64,000 nt of DNA from Mycocentrospora acerina (Eukaryota > Ascomycota > Dothideomycetes > Pleosporales). Below are positions 44,729 to 55,043 of the stretch, in pieces. Position 1 is the first letter of the stretch. Each line of letters opens with the position of its first letter. The notes beneath the pieces were generated by a model. It saw only the letters and a program-made list of their open reading frames with translations, ran no database searches and was not told the DNA's origin. Where the stretch lies: contig JAKUHH010000108.1 of assembly GCA_022701365.1 (NCBI GenBank), positions 1 through 64,000 on the forward strand, written 5' to 3'. The position numbers and the translations under genes were made by a program.

Positions 44729-45618
44729 GGGATAACTGACCGTACTTCGCGCGATGTATACTCTTCCTCTTTTTCACCATAATCTTGCGCTATGACGATT
44801 CCCAAATTTAAGAGTTAACTAAATATTGCTTCACGGGGGCTTCTATCTGATTCCATTGTTAAATTCAGAAAAGCTACGTTGTGGCCTGGTCGCCTGTTCG
44901 ATTGCTAGCCAGTATGAACATCTATAAATTAGTTTGGCGGGCGTTTTCTCTTTCTGAAGCTGCACGACTCTCGGATAGAGCGGTAAGAGCTTGCAGTGAG
45001 CAAACTCGTACTTGTGCTGGCAATTGCTTCCATATCTCGACTCAAGTTTATCGAGCTCGAGTGGTCTGAAGTGGAAGCATGTTTTCTAACTTCTGAGTTC
45101 TTCATCTCTTCTGGGAGCAAAGTTCATGAATGCAATTCCCACACAAGATTCGAGAGAAAAATATTCAATGCGTTGCTTTTTTCAGCCCTCGTTATCTCTC
45201 AAGAAGTAAAAATGGCACAAGACAAGAAGTGGTAATTCTGGCGTGTCTGATGGTGCCTTCAACAAATGATTAAAAATAAATCACGTCGAAAGTACGAGCT
45301 AGTACGCATATTTAATTGCATTTTGCAAACTAAATCGGAAAATTATGGAATTGTACAAACATCTAATAATCTCACCACGTTAAGACCAAGAGAGTTTATG
45401 ATAACAGAGGCGTATGGAAACTGAAATAACAACCTGGGTATGAAATTGCAGGGACTGAGAAGAATAAGGTTAGACTCCCATGAAGGGAATGGTTTGAATC
45501 AGTGAATCTTTCGATACACCCTTCCAGCCAGAAAAGACAAGAATGAGTATCAGTGTAAGAGGAAAAAAGCATTGGAGAAGATGTGAACATTCGTAAAGTC
45601 GTAAAGGAAGTGCGCCTA
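44729..45618. other. Convergent intergenic region
   Basis: This 0.9-kb interval lies between the fungalysin stop and the Myb-like gene's stop. It contains only short ORFs and should hold both 3' UTRs. Confidence 0.4.
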
Positions 45619-47014
45619 TTAGACAGGCATGTATGATAAGAATGTATGTGGTTGCTCGACAGGACTCGCTAGGCATGGAGTGTTTTCATGATGAGAAGAA
45701 ATTTCATCGTCTCCGTATTTTAGTAGTGGAGGTTCAATCTCCATCCATTTACGCAAGCACTGTCGAGGTGTCCATTTCTCATGCGCGCCGAATTCAAGCA
45801 TCTGAAGCAGTTAGCATATGACCAAAGATTCATGCGATGACTCAGTGATGACCTTTTGAGCAATGATGTCGAATTTGTGCTGGACCCAGTACTCGTTCGC
45901 CATACGAAGAGCTTTGACTTCGACATCTGTCCACACCCGCATCCTCTCTCGAAGCCGCTTAAGGCGCATCTGTAACGCGGGAATTTGATATGTCTTTCCT
46001 AACTCTGATTGAAAGCGAGCTGCGATATCCTTCCAGGCCATAGCCTCCTCTTCTTTAAGTTGCAAGAGCAGTTTATCTTCATCGCTGAGTTCTAGTTGCT
46101 GAGAGCTGTTGGAGTCTGACCGCTTTCTTCGTTTTAGGTCATCTCTAGTTTCCTCGGCTCTTTCTCGTGATCGTTTGACACCGCTTGATCTTGGAGTCTC
46201 TGGTGGCTGAGGTGCGATTGGAGTCCATGTGCGTCGCGGTTGGGGTGCAACGAGGTGATTTGACGGAAGTTCCATGAGAGGCTCACTCAAACGTGTATTC
46301 CGTGTCAAAGAAGGGAATATGGGATAGTAAGGATCTTGATGGATAGTGGAGGTGTGTATACTCAAAGGGCTCATTGCCCATGAGGTTCCGATAGGCAAAG
46401 GCTGCAGAAGGTTTGGACTACTGTGTGGACGATTGATGGGATGTGAACCTATGCTTAGGTGTGTTGATGACACTTGTCCAGCGCAGCTTATATCTAGTTG
46501 CGGCTCCTCCGATGGACGCCTAGAGTCAGGTACCACAGAGTCTCTTGAATAGTCTGAGACGGGAGAAAACGTCGCTAATGAAGGGTTCATCCGTGCGAGT
46601 GGTATCGGGAGCTTCTCCGCATACGGCAAGATAGGTGTGGGTGGAGAGAATGTGATCGAGGATGCGAGTGGAGGTACGTGTTGATCATACAAGGTATAAC
46701 CAGCCTGAATGGAAACGATGTGAGCAGTGTTGTCGACAGTATCGGACGAAGTGACTCACTTCGGCGGGACATCCTGATGTCAAAGCGGTAGAATCGTACC
46801 AGCCCGACGTCGGCATGGTATTATTCATGTTCTGTAAAGTTGTTGATCTCTCAAGCCTGGGGGGAATGCACGAGTCGACTGATTTGGGGGTCATGGAAGA
46901 AAGAGAGGAGTTAAAATTAGGGTAGCCGTGTAGATTATAAGGAGATGACCAGGACGATTCTGTGATTCGTGGCAGGTGCGGCGCGGGTACGGCACTTTCA
47001 TGGACGACAGACAT
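45619..47014 (-). CDS. Myb/SANT-like DNA-binding protein
   Basis: Exons are 46760-47014, 45853-46704 and 45619-45801 (introns 55 and 51 nt), giving 429 aa. The first 260 residues are Ser/Pro-rich and disordered. A bipartite nuclear signal (KRSRER and LKRRKR) lies at about 262-281. Residues 291-395 hold two SANT-like segments: LSDEDKLLLQLKEEEAMAWKD with IAARFQSELGKTYQIPALQMR, then WTDVEVKALRMANEYWVQHK with WTPRQCLRKWMEIE. Conserved Trp spacing fits Myb-type helices. Role: probable transcription regulator, target unknown. The second intron has a weak donor (GTCATC) but a good branch site (GCTAAC) and restores the WTPRQCLRKW helix, which supports it. Confidence 0.8.
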
Positions 47015-48578
47015 GGAGACTGATGGTGTGGATCAACTAAGCAGTCTTCTTGCGCGACGGATGATGCATCCAACAGGGCCTGGAGTAACTCGACCGTCAG
47101 AAGAACAAACAACCCCACAGTATCGCTTGATCTTGAGCTGGTAGTGTACTGGATGGCTGGGGCGAAGAGTAGGCATATTTATCAGTAGTCGAATTGTCGA
47201 TGGAGGAGATTGGAGCTGGATCCCGTCAACTCCATCGAGCCCCCAGCCCAAGGATTCTGCCGTGTACTGACTTGGAAAAGGCCTGCAACATTAGCGCCCG
47301 ATCCTTCACCCTCCTTTGTGAGTATCCCTTCTTGGCCTAGTGCTGCCAATCCTGGCCGCTAGGTTATTACAATGGAGCCGCGAATTGGCCAGTAATGCCT
47401 GCTCCGACGGTTGCGCCCGGCCCAATTGCTGGGCTGCTCGCCTTGGTGTTCACCCTGCTTCAACGGTTGCGATCACGACCGGTGGGCCGCGATGGCGTCT
47501 TGCAAATAGTGCGTCTTGGTGCTGTCGCTTGCTGAAAGTAAGAATACTAGACCGTTGAGCCTAGATGCAAATCCATGTTTAGTCATGATGAACGAAGGGG
47601 AAGCACACTGGACAATGAGAGTGCTCAGTAGAGACAATCTCTCTTGGATGCACCGTGATATTGATCGCTGTGCTGGTGGCGCCATAGAAACCCGTAGCAA
47701 GGGTAGGGTTCCTTCGCGTGAGACCAGAAATTTCGCAGGCCGCCATTCGACGACGAACCTATTGCGCCGCTGGTGTGCAGCAAAATACCTGCATACAGAA
47801 GGGACATGGCCGGAACAAAGGATACGAGGGCGCCAAAATGCATGAAAGGGGTAGATGAAAATGGCTGCTAATGATTCATATGGAAACAGAAATAGCCGTT
47901 AATTGTCCAGTTGCAGAGGTCGGTTAGCATTCTTTGTTTCCATGCCGCACCACGTGCATGGCCCCTGGCTCTCGTTCTCTTCCGCTTTCCACCTCTCTGA
48001 GTCCATTTTGGATGTCAAAATGGAGGGATTTACAAGGATACAGCCCTACGACTCTGATAGAAGCCTCAGCGCTTGTGGACAGGCTGTACCGTGGGCTTGG
48101 CTTAGAGTAAAAGCTGCACGTGATCCTGACATGCGGCTAGACGTCACTAACCAGACTCGGACTGTGTTCTCGTAGGCTCTGCGCAAAAGACTGGTTGTTG
48201 CTGGAGTTTTCCCAGTCCAGCATCAAGGAGAGCGAGGATTTGTTTGCAGCTGTCCTCGCATCAGGGCGCTTGAGCGCTTATGTAGATCCCCAGGTTAGCG
48301 TTACGTATACCATGCCAAGAGCACGCGCGTGCGTGCGGAGGCAGCATCACTAGCATCATCAGCATCAACACCAACAAGCAGCTGGCGAGGGCTTAGCACC
48401 ATCTTCACCTGCCAACACGTCCATCTCCATCTCCATTGTCGCGGGAACGCCTCAATCTGCCTCCAAGTCGCGACTGCCTCATCCCTTGTCCCGTGTCGCG
48501 CCCGAGATCCGCAGCCCGGCAGCAGGCAGCGGGCCTTAGCTGTGTAGCCATCCATCCATTGCGTAGCAGCGTCGCGCC
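47015..48578. other. 1.56-kb divergent intergenic region
   Basis: This is the shared upstream region of the Myb-like gene and ERD2. Short ORFs (up to about 110 codons) show no domains. The right part is GC-rich. No RNA gene was recognised. Confidence 0.4.
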
Positions 48579-49824
48579 ATGAAGTTCAACATGTTCCACA
48601 TCCTCGGCGACGTGTCGCACACGTCGTCGAAGCTCATCTTGATATGGGCCATCCACTCCAACAGCAGCGCCGAGGGTAGGCTGACCGTGCCCGCGTTGGT
48701 GTTGCAGCCAGCTGGAGCTTGAGCTTGAGCTGACGCGTTCGTGTGCAGGTGTGTCGCTCATCACACAGGTCCTGTACGCCCTCGTCTTCGGCACCCGCTA
48801 TCTCGACATCTTCACATCGTCGGCAACAAGCGATGTCTGGCACACGTGGAACTTCTCGCTCAAGGTGAGTGCTTGGCCCTGGTGCAGAGCTGCCCGGCCG
48901 CGGCTGACATGCGCCAGATCTTCTACACCCTTTCGTCGCTGTACATCATCTTCTTGATGACGAGCGTCTATGCGCGCACAAGAGAGCGGGAAAAGGCATG
49001 GAAGCTTGGCATGTACTGTCTGCTCGGCAGCCTCGTCGTCGCGCCCTTTTGGTATTTGATCTTCAAGAAATGGGTCATTGGCCACAGCACGTTCCTGAAG
49101 GTGAGTACACATCCCCATACACACACGACTTGTGGGGCGGGCAGCTGACGTGCAGTAGATGCTCTGGGTGTTTTCAGAAATCCTCGAATCCGTCTGCGTC
49201 ATTCCGCAACTCCTCCTCCTCCGCCAAACAACCGTCCCCACCGTGGTTGACTCCTTCTATCTCGTGGCACTCGGCACCTATCGCCTCATGTACGTCTTGA
49301 ACTGGATCGTCCGCGGCGCGAATGAAAAAGGCTACGTCGATCCCACCAGCTGGATTTGGGGCTCCATTCAGACAGCCTTGATGGTTGACTTTGCATGGGT
49401 CTACTACACCAGACAACGTGTCAAGCTGCGACGAGGTGGCGTCGTAGATTCCGAAGATCTGGGCCGTGGCTGGCTTGTTGGCCGCTTTGTCGGCAACAAG
49501 CATGTCGACTTTGACTTTGATGAAGAGGCTGCTGGAGATCGCACGCAAGACGAGCGCCCGCAGAAGAAGTGGGGCAGGCGTGGAATCTCTGTTTCTGCAG
49601 ACGAAGGCGTCGAAGGGGCGCCGCGCAGAAAGAACCCCGGTGCCGGTCCAGAATCACAGCCTCTGGCTGACCCGGCCGCTTTTGAGGACGAGAGTGATGA
49701 TGATGATGATACGCCTCCTGCCGCGTCTGCTTCTTCTGATGCGCACGAGAGCGGTGTTAGGGGCGATGAATGGGACGAAGACGTAGACGATGATGCGCCA
49801 GAGCACAAAAGCACTTCACGATGA
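48579..49824 (+). CDS. ER lumen protein-retaining (KDEL/HDEL) receptor with acidic C-terminal extension
   Basis: Exons are 48579-48675, 48749-48864, 48918-49100 and 49159-49824 (introns 73, 53 and 58 nt), giving 353 aa. Residues 1-224 are a full ERD2 fold: MFHILGDVSHTSSKLILIWA, GVSLITQVLYALVFGTRYLD, the helix after it, WVFSEILESVCVIPQL, and VALGTYRLMYVLNWI. The receptor returns HDEL-type proteins from Golgi to ER. Family members usually stop at about 210-220 residues, shortly after the last helix and a Lys-containing tail. Here about 130 extra residues follow, including RGWLVGRFVGNKHVDFDFDE and strongly acidic runs (DDDDD), mostly disordered. The extension is encoded in the same exon as the last helices, so it is not a splice error. 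Confidence 0.92.
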
Positions 49825-50185
49825 GTTTTGGGTCATTCTCAAAGCAATTCAACTGTGAGATTGGCATGGCTTGTTTGGCTTACTTGCTACGCTGGATGAT
49901 GATTGGAACACAAATGACTACGACCATATCTGAACAACGCATTATTCATTTCAATCAAGACTCTTTGAACCAGGCTTTTCACATTTCTAGCACTTGTTGT
50001 GATCAATTTTACCATGTTTTCATTGCTGCAAATCTGGTTCGCAGACATAGCTAGGGCATATGACGCGAATCGGCCATAACTCCTATCTCCGCTCCGTTGT
50101 GTCGATCTCGCTCTGCCTTCATAAACACATTGAGCTCAAACGCTTTCCTCGCCAAGTTCCCTCAGTACCAATACTTTTACATAGC
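49825..50185. other. ERD2 3' flank and aldo/keto reductase promoter
   Basis: This 361-bp spacer lies between same-strand genes. The reductase frame remains open upstream to an ATG at 50060, so part of it could be translated. Confidence 0.4.
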
Positions 50186-51189
50186 ATGTCAAGTGCACTT
50201 TCACGACTTGCGAACTTGCGTGCTCACCTCACAAACAACCATCGGCTTCGCCCACTGCACACGTCATCGCCCGCCATGGCCGATCTTACAATCAACTCCA
50301 AATATCGCATGCCATCAGGCTACGAGATACCAGCCCTTGGATATGGCGTGTACCAAACGCCCGCAGATATTACGTCAGATGTGGTGCAGTATGCGTTAAA
50401 GGCAGGCTATCGACATGTGGACTCTGCAGTTGCGTACCGCAACGAAACGCCTTCTGCTGAGGGAATAAAGACGTCGGGAATATCAAGAGAGGATCTGTTC
50501 TTCACAACAAAGATTCCCCCAAAAGATTTGCGTTACGAAACAGCAAAGAAGCACATTGAGAACTCACTAAAGATCACTGGGTTCGACTACATCGACCTCT
50601 ACCTCTTGCATTCCCCATACGGCGGCAAGGAGAACAGGATCGGCGCCTGGAAAGCACTTGTTGAAGGTGTAGAAGCCGGCAAGATTCGATCGATTGGGGT
50701 TTCAAATTATGGTGTGCATCATCTTGATGAGCTGGAGGCATGGATCAAAGAGAAAGAGGAGAAGGAGGGCAAAGGCAAGGGAGGCGTAATCAGCATCAAC
50801 CAGATCGAACTCCACCCTTGGCTTGCGAGGAAAGACATTGTAGATTGGTGCCATAATAGAGGTGTGCTTTGCGAGGCTTATTGTCCAATCGTGCGGGCAA
50901 CTAAAAATGACGACCCGTTGCTTTTGCCTCTGGCAGAAAAGTACAACAAGACGCCGTCTCAAATCTTGATCAGGTGGAGTTTACAAATGGTAAGCAGCTC
51001 CCTATGTCTTTTCCGAAAATGCTAACGACGTTAAAGGGCTTCATTCCCCTTCCCAAGTCCGTGACCAAATCGCGAATCGAAGAGAACGCTGATGTCTATG
51101 ACTTTTCACTCTCAGACGAGGACATGAAAAGTCTGGATACCGGAGTGTACGAGCCTTGCGCATGGGATCCTACAGTAAGCAAGGATTAA
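50186..51189 (+). CDS. Aldo/keto reductase
   Basis: Exons are 50186-50989 and 51037-51189 (intron 47 nt), giving 318 aa. The AKR tetrad is present: Asp79 and Tyr84 in HVDSAVAYRNE, Lys109 in TTKIPPK and His142 in YLLHSPYGG. SIGVSNYG, NQIELHPWL and the NADP-binding IPLPKSVTKSRIEENA follow. It should reduce aldehydes or ketones with NADPH. The stretch MSSALSRLANLRAHLTNNHR before MADLTIN is basic and Ser/Leu-rich, like a mitochondrial presequence. Starts at 50060, 50186 or 50277 are all possible; 50186 was chosen because it gives such a presequence. A shorter cytosolic form from 50277 would keep the entire catalytic domain. Confidence 0.9.
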
Positions 51190-51545
51190 TCAAATTATGA
51201 GGAAGATGGTTTTTGAAACAAATTTTTTCAAATTTCTAAAAAGGGACTAGCGTCAAATATTTTACGACGCCTAGCATTTTATTCGATTTCAAGTCGATCT
51301 AAGGTTTTGTTAACACGTCTCGTCTTTAACTGTTCAGTTCTCCTTTGACTCATATCTTCCAATGATGAGGAGCAATACAAACTAAGCATTAGGAGATTAA
51401 TAGTGGAGCCGGATTCAAATTCAGGCAGCCATAAACAAGCGATGAAGACAGATCACATTGTCATAGGGCGAGTACAAATACCTTCACGATCCATTCCATT
51501 TCCATATCCCGTGTACTTCACGACTTTGCTTTTCCAGTGCTCACC
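51190..51545. other. Spacer between aldo/keto reductase and secreted protein
   Basis: This 356-bp, same-strand interval shows no gene or repeat. Confidence 0.4.
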
Positions 51546-52925
51546 ATGCATCTCACAAATTTGGTCCTTCTCCTCGTCTCCGTTCTTCCCACACTCATTA
51601 CAGCACTGTCATGGGGCTCCGACAACGAATGTCCAACCCAAATACTAGCCACCGTACCGGAAGGTATTGCTTGTGAATACACCTGCGATTATAACGATAA
51701 CGACAACGTCGGGAAGAGATGCTCCTGTAAATCACCAATAGAATCTTCAATAGATAGTATAGAAGCTGTTCACAACGTACTAATCTCTTGCCCCAACATT
51801 ACGTCACTCTATCTTGTCTTTTTGGGTGGAGATTGCACTCATGGGCCCGGTCTTCTTTATTTCCCGTTCGACCCAGTGGGTGGGGAGACGTTCCCAAGGC
51901 TGGAGAGTATAAAATTGGTCGGCTACCAGTTCCATCCCGACGTACGCGATCCGCGAGATTTCTCACATTCGGAGTGGATGTATAGCCTCGAAGGATCTAA
52001 ACGAAATCCTTCTTCTATTTGGAATGGAGCGAAACGCTACTACTATGCATGGGCACAACAGCAAAGTCTGCTGCGCAATCAACGAGGAAAGAGTAATTTG
52101 GATCTCTGGCTTGACGCAATGGACTGGTCGGCTGTCAAAAATCTTACCATCATTAAGTCAGAAATCACACCAGAGGTTGTCTCTAAACTCCCTCAGAAGT
52201 TATCTTCTCTCCGTCAACTGAACCTAGCACATCTTCCTTTCATCCTCGCGCTACCGAAGAATTCTCTCACGCATCTAACCTGGATAGGTCCATCCGTTCC
52301 CACGGACCTTCCAGCCATTCTAGCACACCACGGAGACTCACTCCAATATCTCGACTTCCGCTGCCCAGAAATCACATGCCCGCAGTTCATTCCATCTTAC
52401 GAGATGTCTATTATTCCAAAGAAAGCACCAAATCTCACGCACCTCACCATAGATGTCCCCCGCAATGGAACATGGCCCTTCGATTCACTCGCAGTGCTAT
52501 CTTCCATGTCGAAAATCCGCTCCCTGGATCTATACATGAACATCCAATCGTTGTGTGGCCAGCAATACCCAAGTACCAACAGCCTCGAACACAGGCGTGT
52601 CCCCAAAGAACAACGAGAGGCTTGCGAAAAGGAAAATAGGTACCAGAAACCACTGGTCGATGAGGTGGGTGCATTGGAAATGTTTGCGTACATGAGGAGG
52701 AAGAAGGAGGGCGTGGAGTTGCAAAATACAACGTTTTGGGTAGGCGATTGGAGCCATACACAGCCGAGTATGTGGGCTCATCAGGAGTGGATTGAAGACC
52801 GGAAGAGCAAGGTTGTGTGTGGGTTGGAGGATGGAGAGGAGCAGTGCCGAGTTGCGAGAGGGAAAATATATTGGGAAGGTTATCGAGATTGGGATGACGA
52901 AGATTACTTTGGAGATGAATGGTAA
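51546..52925 (+). CDS. Secreted leucine-rich/F-box-remnant-like protein of unknown function
   Basis: A single exon gives 459 aa from the ATG at 51546. Residues 1-20 (MHLTNLVLLLVSVLPTLITA) are a signal peptide. The body contains irregular leucine-rich segments (FPRLESIKLVGYQF, VKNLTIIKSEIT, LSSLRQLNLAHLPF, SLQYLDFRCPEI, IRSLDLYMNIQSL). They resemble the repeat array of fungal F-box/LRR proteins but without an F-box. Cysteines cluster at the N-terminus (CEYTCDY, KRCSCKSP), and N-glycosylation sequons are present. The C-terminus is acidic and Trp/Tyr-rich. It is probably extracellular; function unknown. Confidence 0.78.
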   Translation: MHLTNLVLLLVSVLPTLITALSWGSDNECPTQILATVPEGIACEYTCDYNDNDNVGKRCSCKSPIESSIDSIEAVHNVLISCPNITSLYLVFLGGDCTHGPGLLYFPFDPVGGETFPRLESIKLVGYQFHPDVRDPRDFSHSEWMYSLEGSKRNPSSIWNGAKRYYYAWAQQQSLLRNQRGKSNLDLWLDAMDWSAVKNLTIIKSEITPEVVSKLPQKLSSLRQLNLAHLPFILALPKNSLTHLTWIGPSVPTDLPAILAHHGDSLQYLDFRCPEITCPQFIPSYEMSIIPKKAPNLTHLTIDVPRNGTWPFDSLAVLSSMSKIRSLDLYMNIQSLCGQQYPSTNSLEHRRVPKEQREACEKENRYQKPLVDEVGALEMFAYMRRKKEGVELQNTTFWVGDWSHTQPSMWAHQEWIEDRKSKVVCGLEDGEEQCRVARGKIYWEGYRDWDDEDYFGDEW

Positions 52926-53392
52926 GGAGGAGTCATGAACACGATGTAGAATTGTGGCTATGTTGATAATCTGTGTTCCATTGATTCTTAGTGGCTGACC
53001 TGGCTCATATGGCTTGAGTGGTTTTCGTCATTTCCATCATTTCACTCCAGTCATGTTACCAACTGATAATGCAATTGTGGTCACTTATTGGGAGATGCAT
53101 TTCACCTGCAACATACGTTGTAACAACTGGCAGTCGAATAGTCTTTGGTTGATAAATTGTACAATGCCCGTAGCACAAAAGTGGAATCGTCGGCCCCACT
53201 TTTGTCGTGGTGTCACATCTCGTCGTGAAGGGTCATGGAAACATGGAAAGAAACACATCGAATACCCACACGAACAAGCCTTACAGAAAAAAGAGCCCTC
53301 CCAAGTATACAAACATGAGCCATATAGACTGATGATACACATGTACTCAAAACGTTATGAGCAAATCAAGTATATATACTTTCACAGAAGCA
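52926..53392. other. Convergent intergenic region
   Basis: This 467-bp interval lies between two convergent stops and should hold both 3' UTRs. No gene is supported. Confidence 0.4.
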
Positions 53393-55043
53393 TCACCCTG
53401 CAAAGCCGTGGCAAGCCATGTCGTCGAACATAAACGGTGCACCAACAAGCAAAACATCCTCCTCCCACCCAACTCGACTAGCAGGTGTTCGCGGCTCATC
53501 AGCACTAAGAGATGGTGAGTTTGTGAAAACTGAGTCCGTTGGGCCAAGATCGGTGCCATATGCTGCGTGTTCACCGACTTGCAGTCCATGCATCACCTGC
53601 TGGGACTGAAATAAATCCATTTTCTGACCGCGACCGTGGTTATGAGCATGACCATGTGTAAGCCCCATGACAGGACTGCCTCGAGACCAGTCGGACGTGT
53701 CATCGCTGCCATAGTAAGGCGAGGGAGGATAAAGTGTGGACGTGTTGGCATTAAAGGTAGGGTCAAAGGCTGAGGGGGCGGAACGATAGCCAGCTGCGTA
53801 TTTTCTGTCGTTGGCGCGGTTCTGGCGACGAAAGGTTGCAGAACGACGTGCTGCTTGACCGCCTTTTGCCCCGGAGGCCTGACGTTGAGGAAGCGGGTTA
53901 TGGGAGCGGGCGCCGCGCTTGTTGGGTGCTTTGGAGCGGTAGCGAGTTGTCGATTTGACACCCTCGCGGATGGCCTCGGAGGTAAGGCGCCACATGAAGC
54001 CTTTGCGCGCTTCTTCATGAGGCTGATCAACTTTCTCGAACGCCTGACAGGTCAGTTTCGATGTCAGGATGTTGAGTGTGAATGAAACTACGTGATATGG
54101 GAGTGGGAAAAAAGATGAGAAGACATACGCCGTTCATAGACAAATTGTGCCTGATACTATTCTGCCATCCCTTTGTTTCCTTATCTTGTGCTTTGTCCGT
54201 GAACTTTTTAAACCAGTCATAGATGTCTCTCAAGATCATTGTATGGTCTGGAGCATCCATGAGCGCTCGGTAGATGAGCTGAGCATAAGGTTGCTCTCTA
54301 TCAATGGCCATATCTTCACTGATATTGGTGCTCTGTGGGAACTTCAGCAACGCATCGTGAGGGGAAGATGCGCATAAACTATTTGAGTAGTACGGACCAC
54401 GATAACCGCAGTGATTTTCGGCTTTGAATTGCTGCCCGGGTCCGTACTGGTGGTCATATTCATCCCTCAACTGCATAAGCTGGCCGCTGATTTCGGGGTC
54501 GGCGAGATCGATATGATCATGAGGCTTTGTTGATTCGAACTGGTAGGATCCTGGTGGGAATGATTCTGATACACAAGAGTCTTCGGGCAAGCCATTGACA
54601 CTAAGATCGTTGTATAGTCGAGGACAGTTCGAATCGAAATACTGCTCTGAATATGTGAGATTGCAATTGCCGCTGTAAGATATATCGTTATAAGAGTATT
54701 GACCAAAGCTGGGCGCTAACTGTAAAGGCAGATGTAACTTCATCTCATTCTGGGACATCTGGTTCATGGGAAAGCTGTCAGATGTAGGCCATCGCATAGG
54801 TTTATACTCGTCGAAGCATACAGCTGTATGTGGGGCTTGGAGACTGTAGGAAGGTACCGACTCGTTCAAAGTCGTAGCCATCTTAGAACGTTCTTCTGAA
54901 AGCCTGGGAGATACAGAAGACGGTGGATCCTGGGCATGGGAAGAAGAAGGTGCACGAGATACATTCTCTAGAAGTGGAATGTTGCTGAGGCCAACAGACA
55001 AGTCAGTGGAAGGTGGCCGAGTAAGCGGCTGTGATTGTAGCAT
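53393..55043 (-). CDS. Forkhead (winged-helix) transcription factor
   Basis: Exons are 54129-55043 and 53393-54043 (intron 85 nt), giving 521 aa. Residues 249-345 form the forkhead domain: QPYAQLIYRALMDAP, MILRDIYDWFKKFTDKA, the recognition helix GWQNSIRHNLSMNG at 292-305, then FEKV and KGFMWRLTSEA. The intron falls immediately after the recognition helix. The N-terminal 248 residues are Ser/Tyr/Asn-rich. The C-terminal part has a basic patch (RYRSKAPNKRGARS) that can act in nuclear import, and low-complexity Ser/Pro/Gly sequence. It binds DNA through helix 3; fungal forkheads control cell cycle, development or metabolism, and the target set is unknown. Confidence 0.92.
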
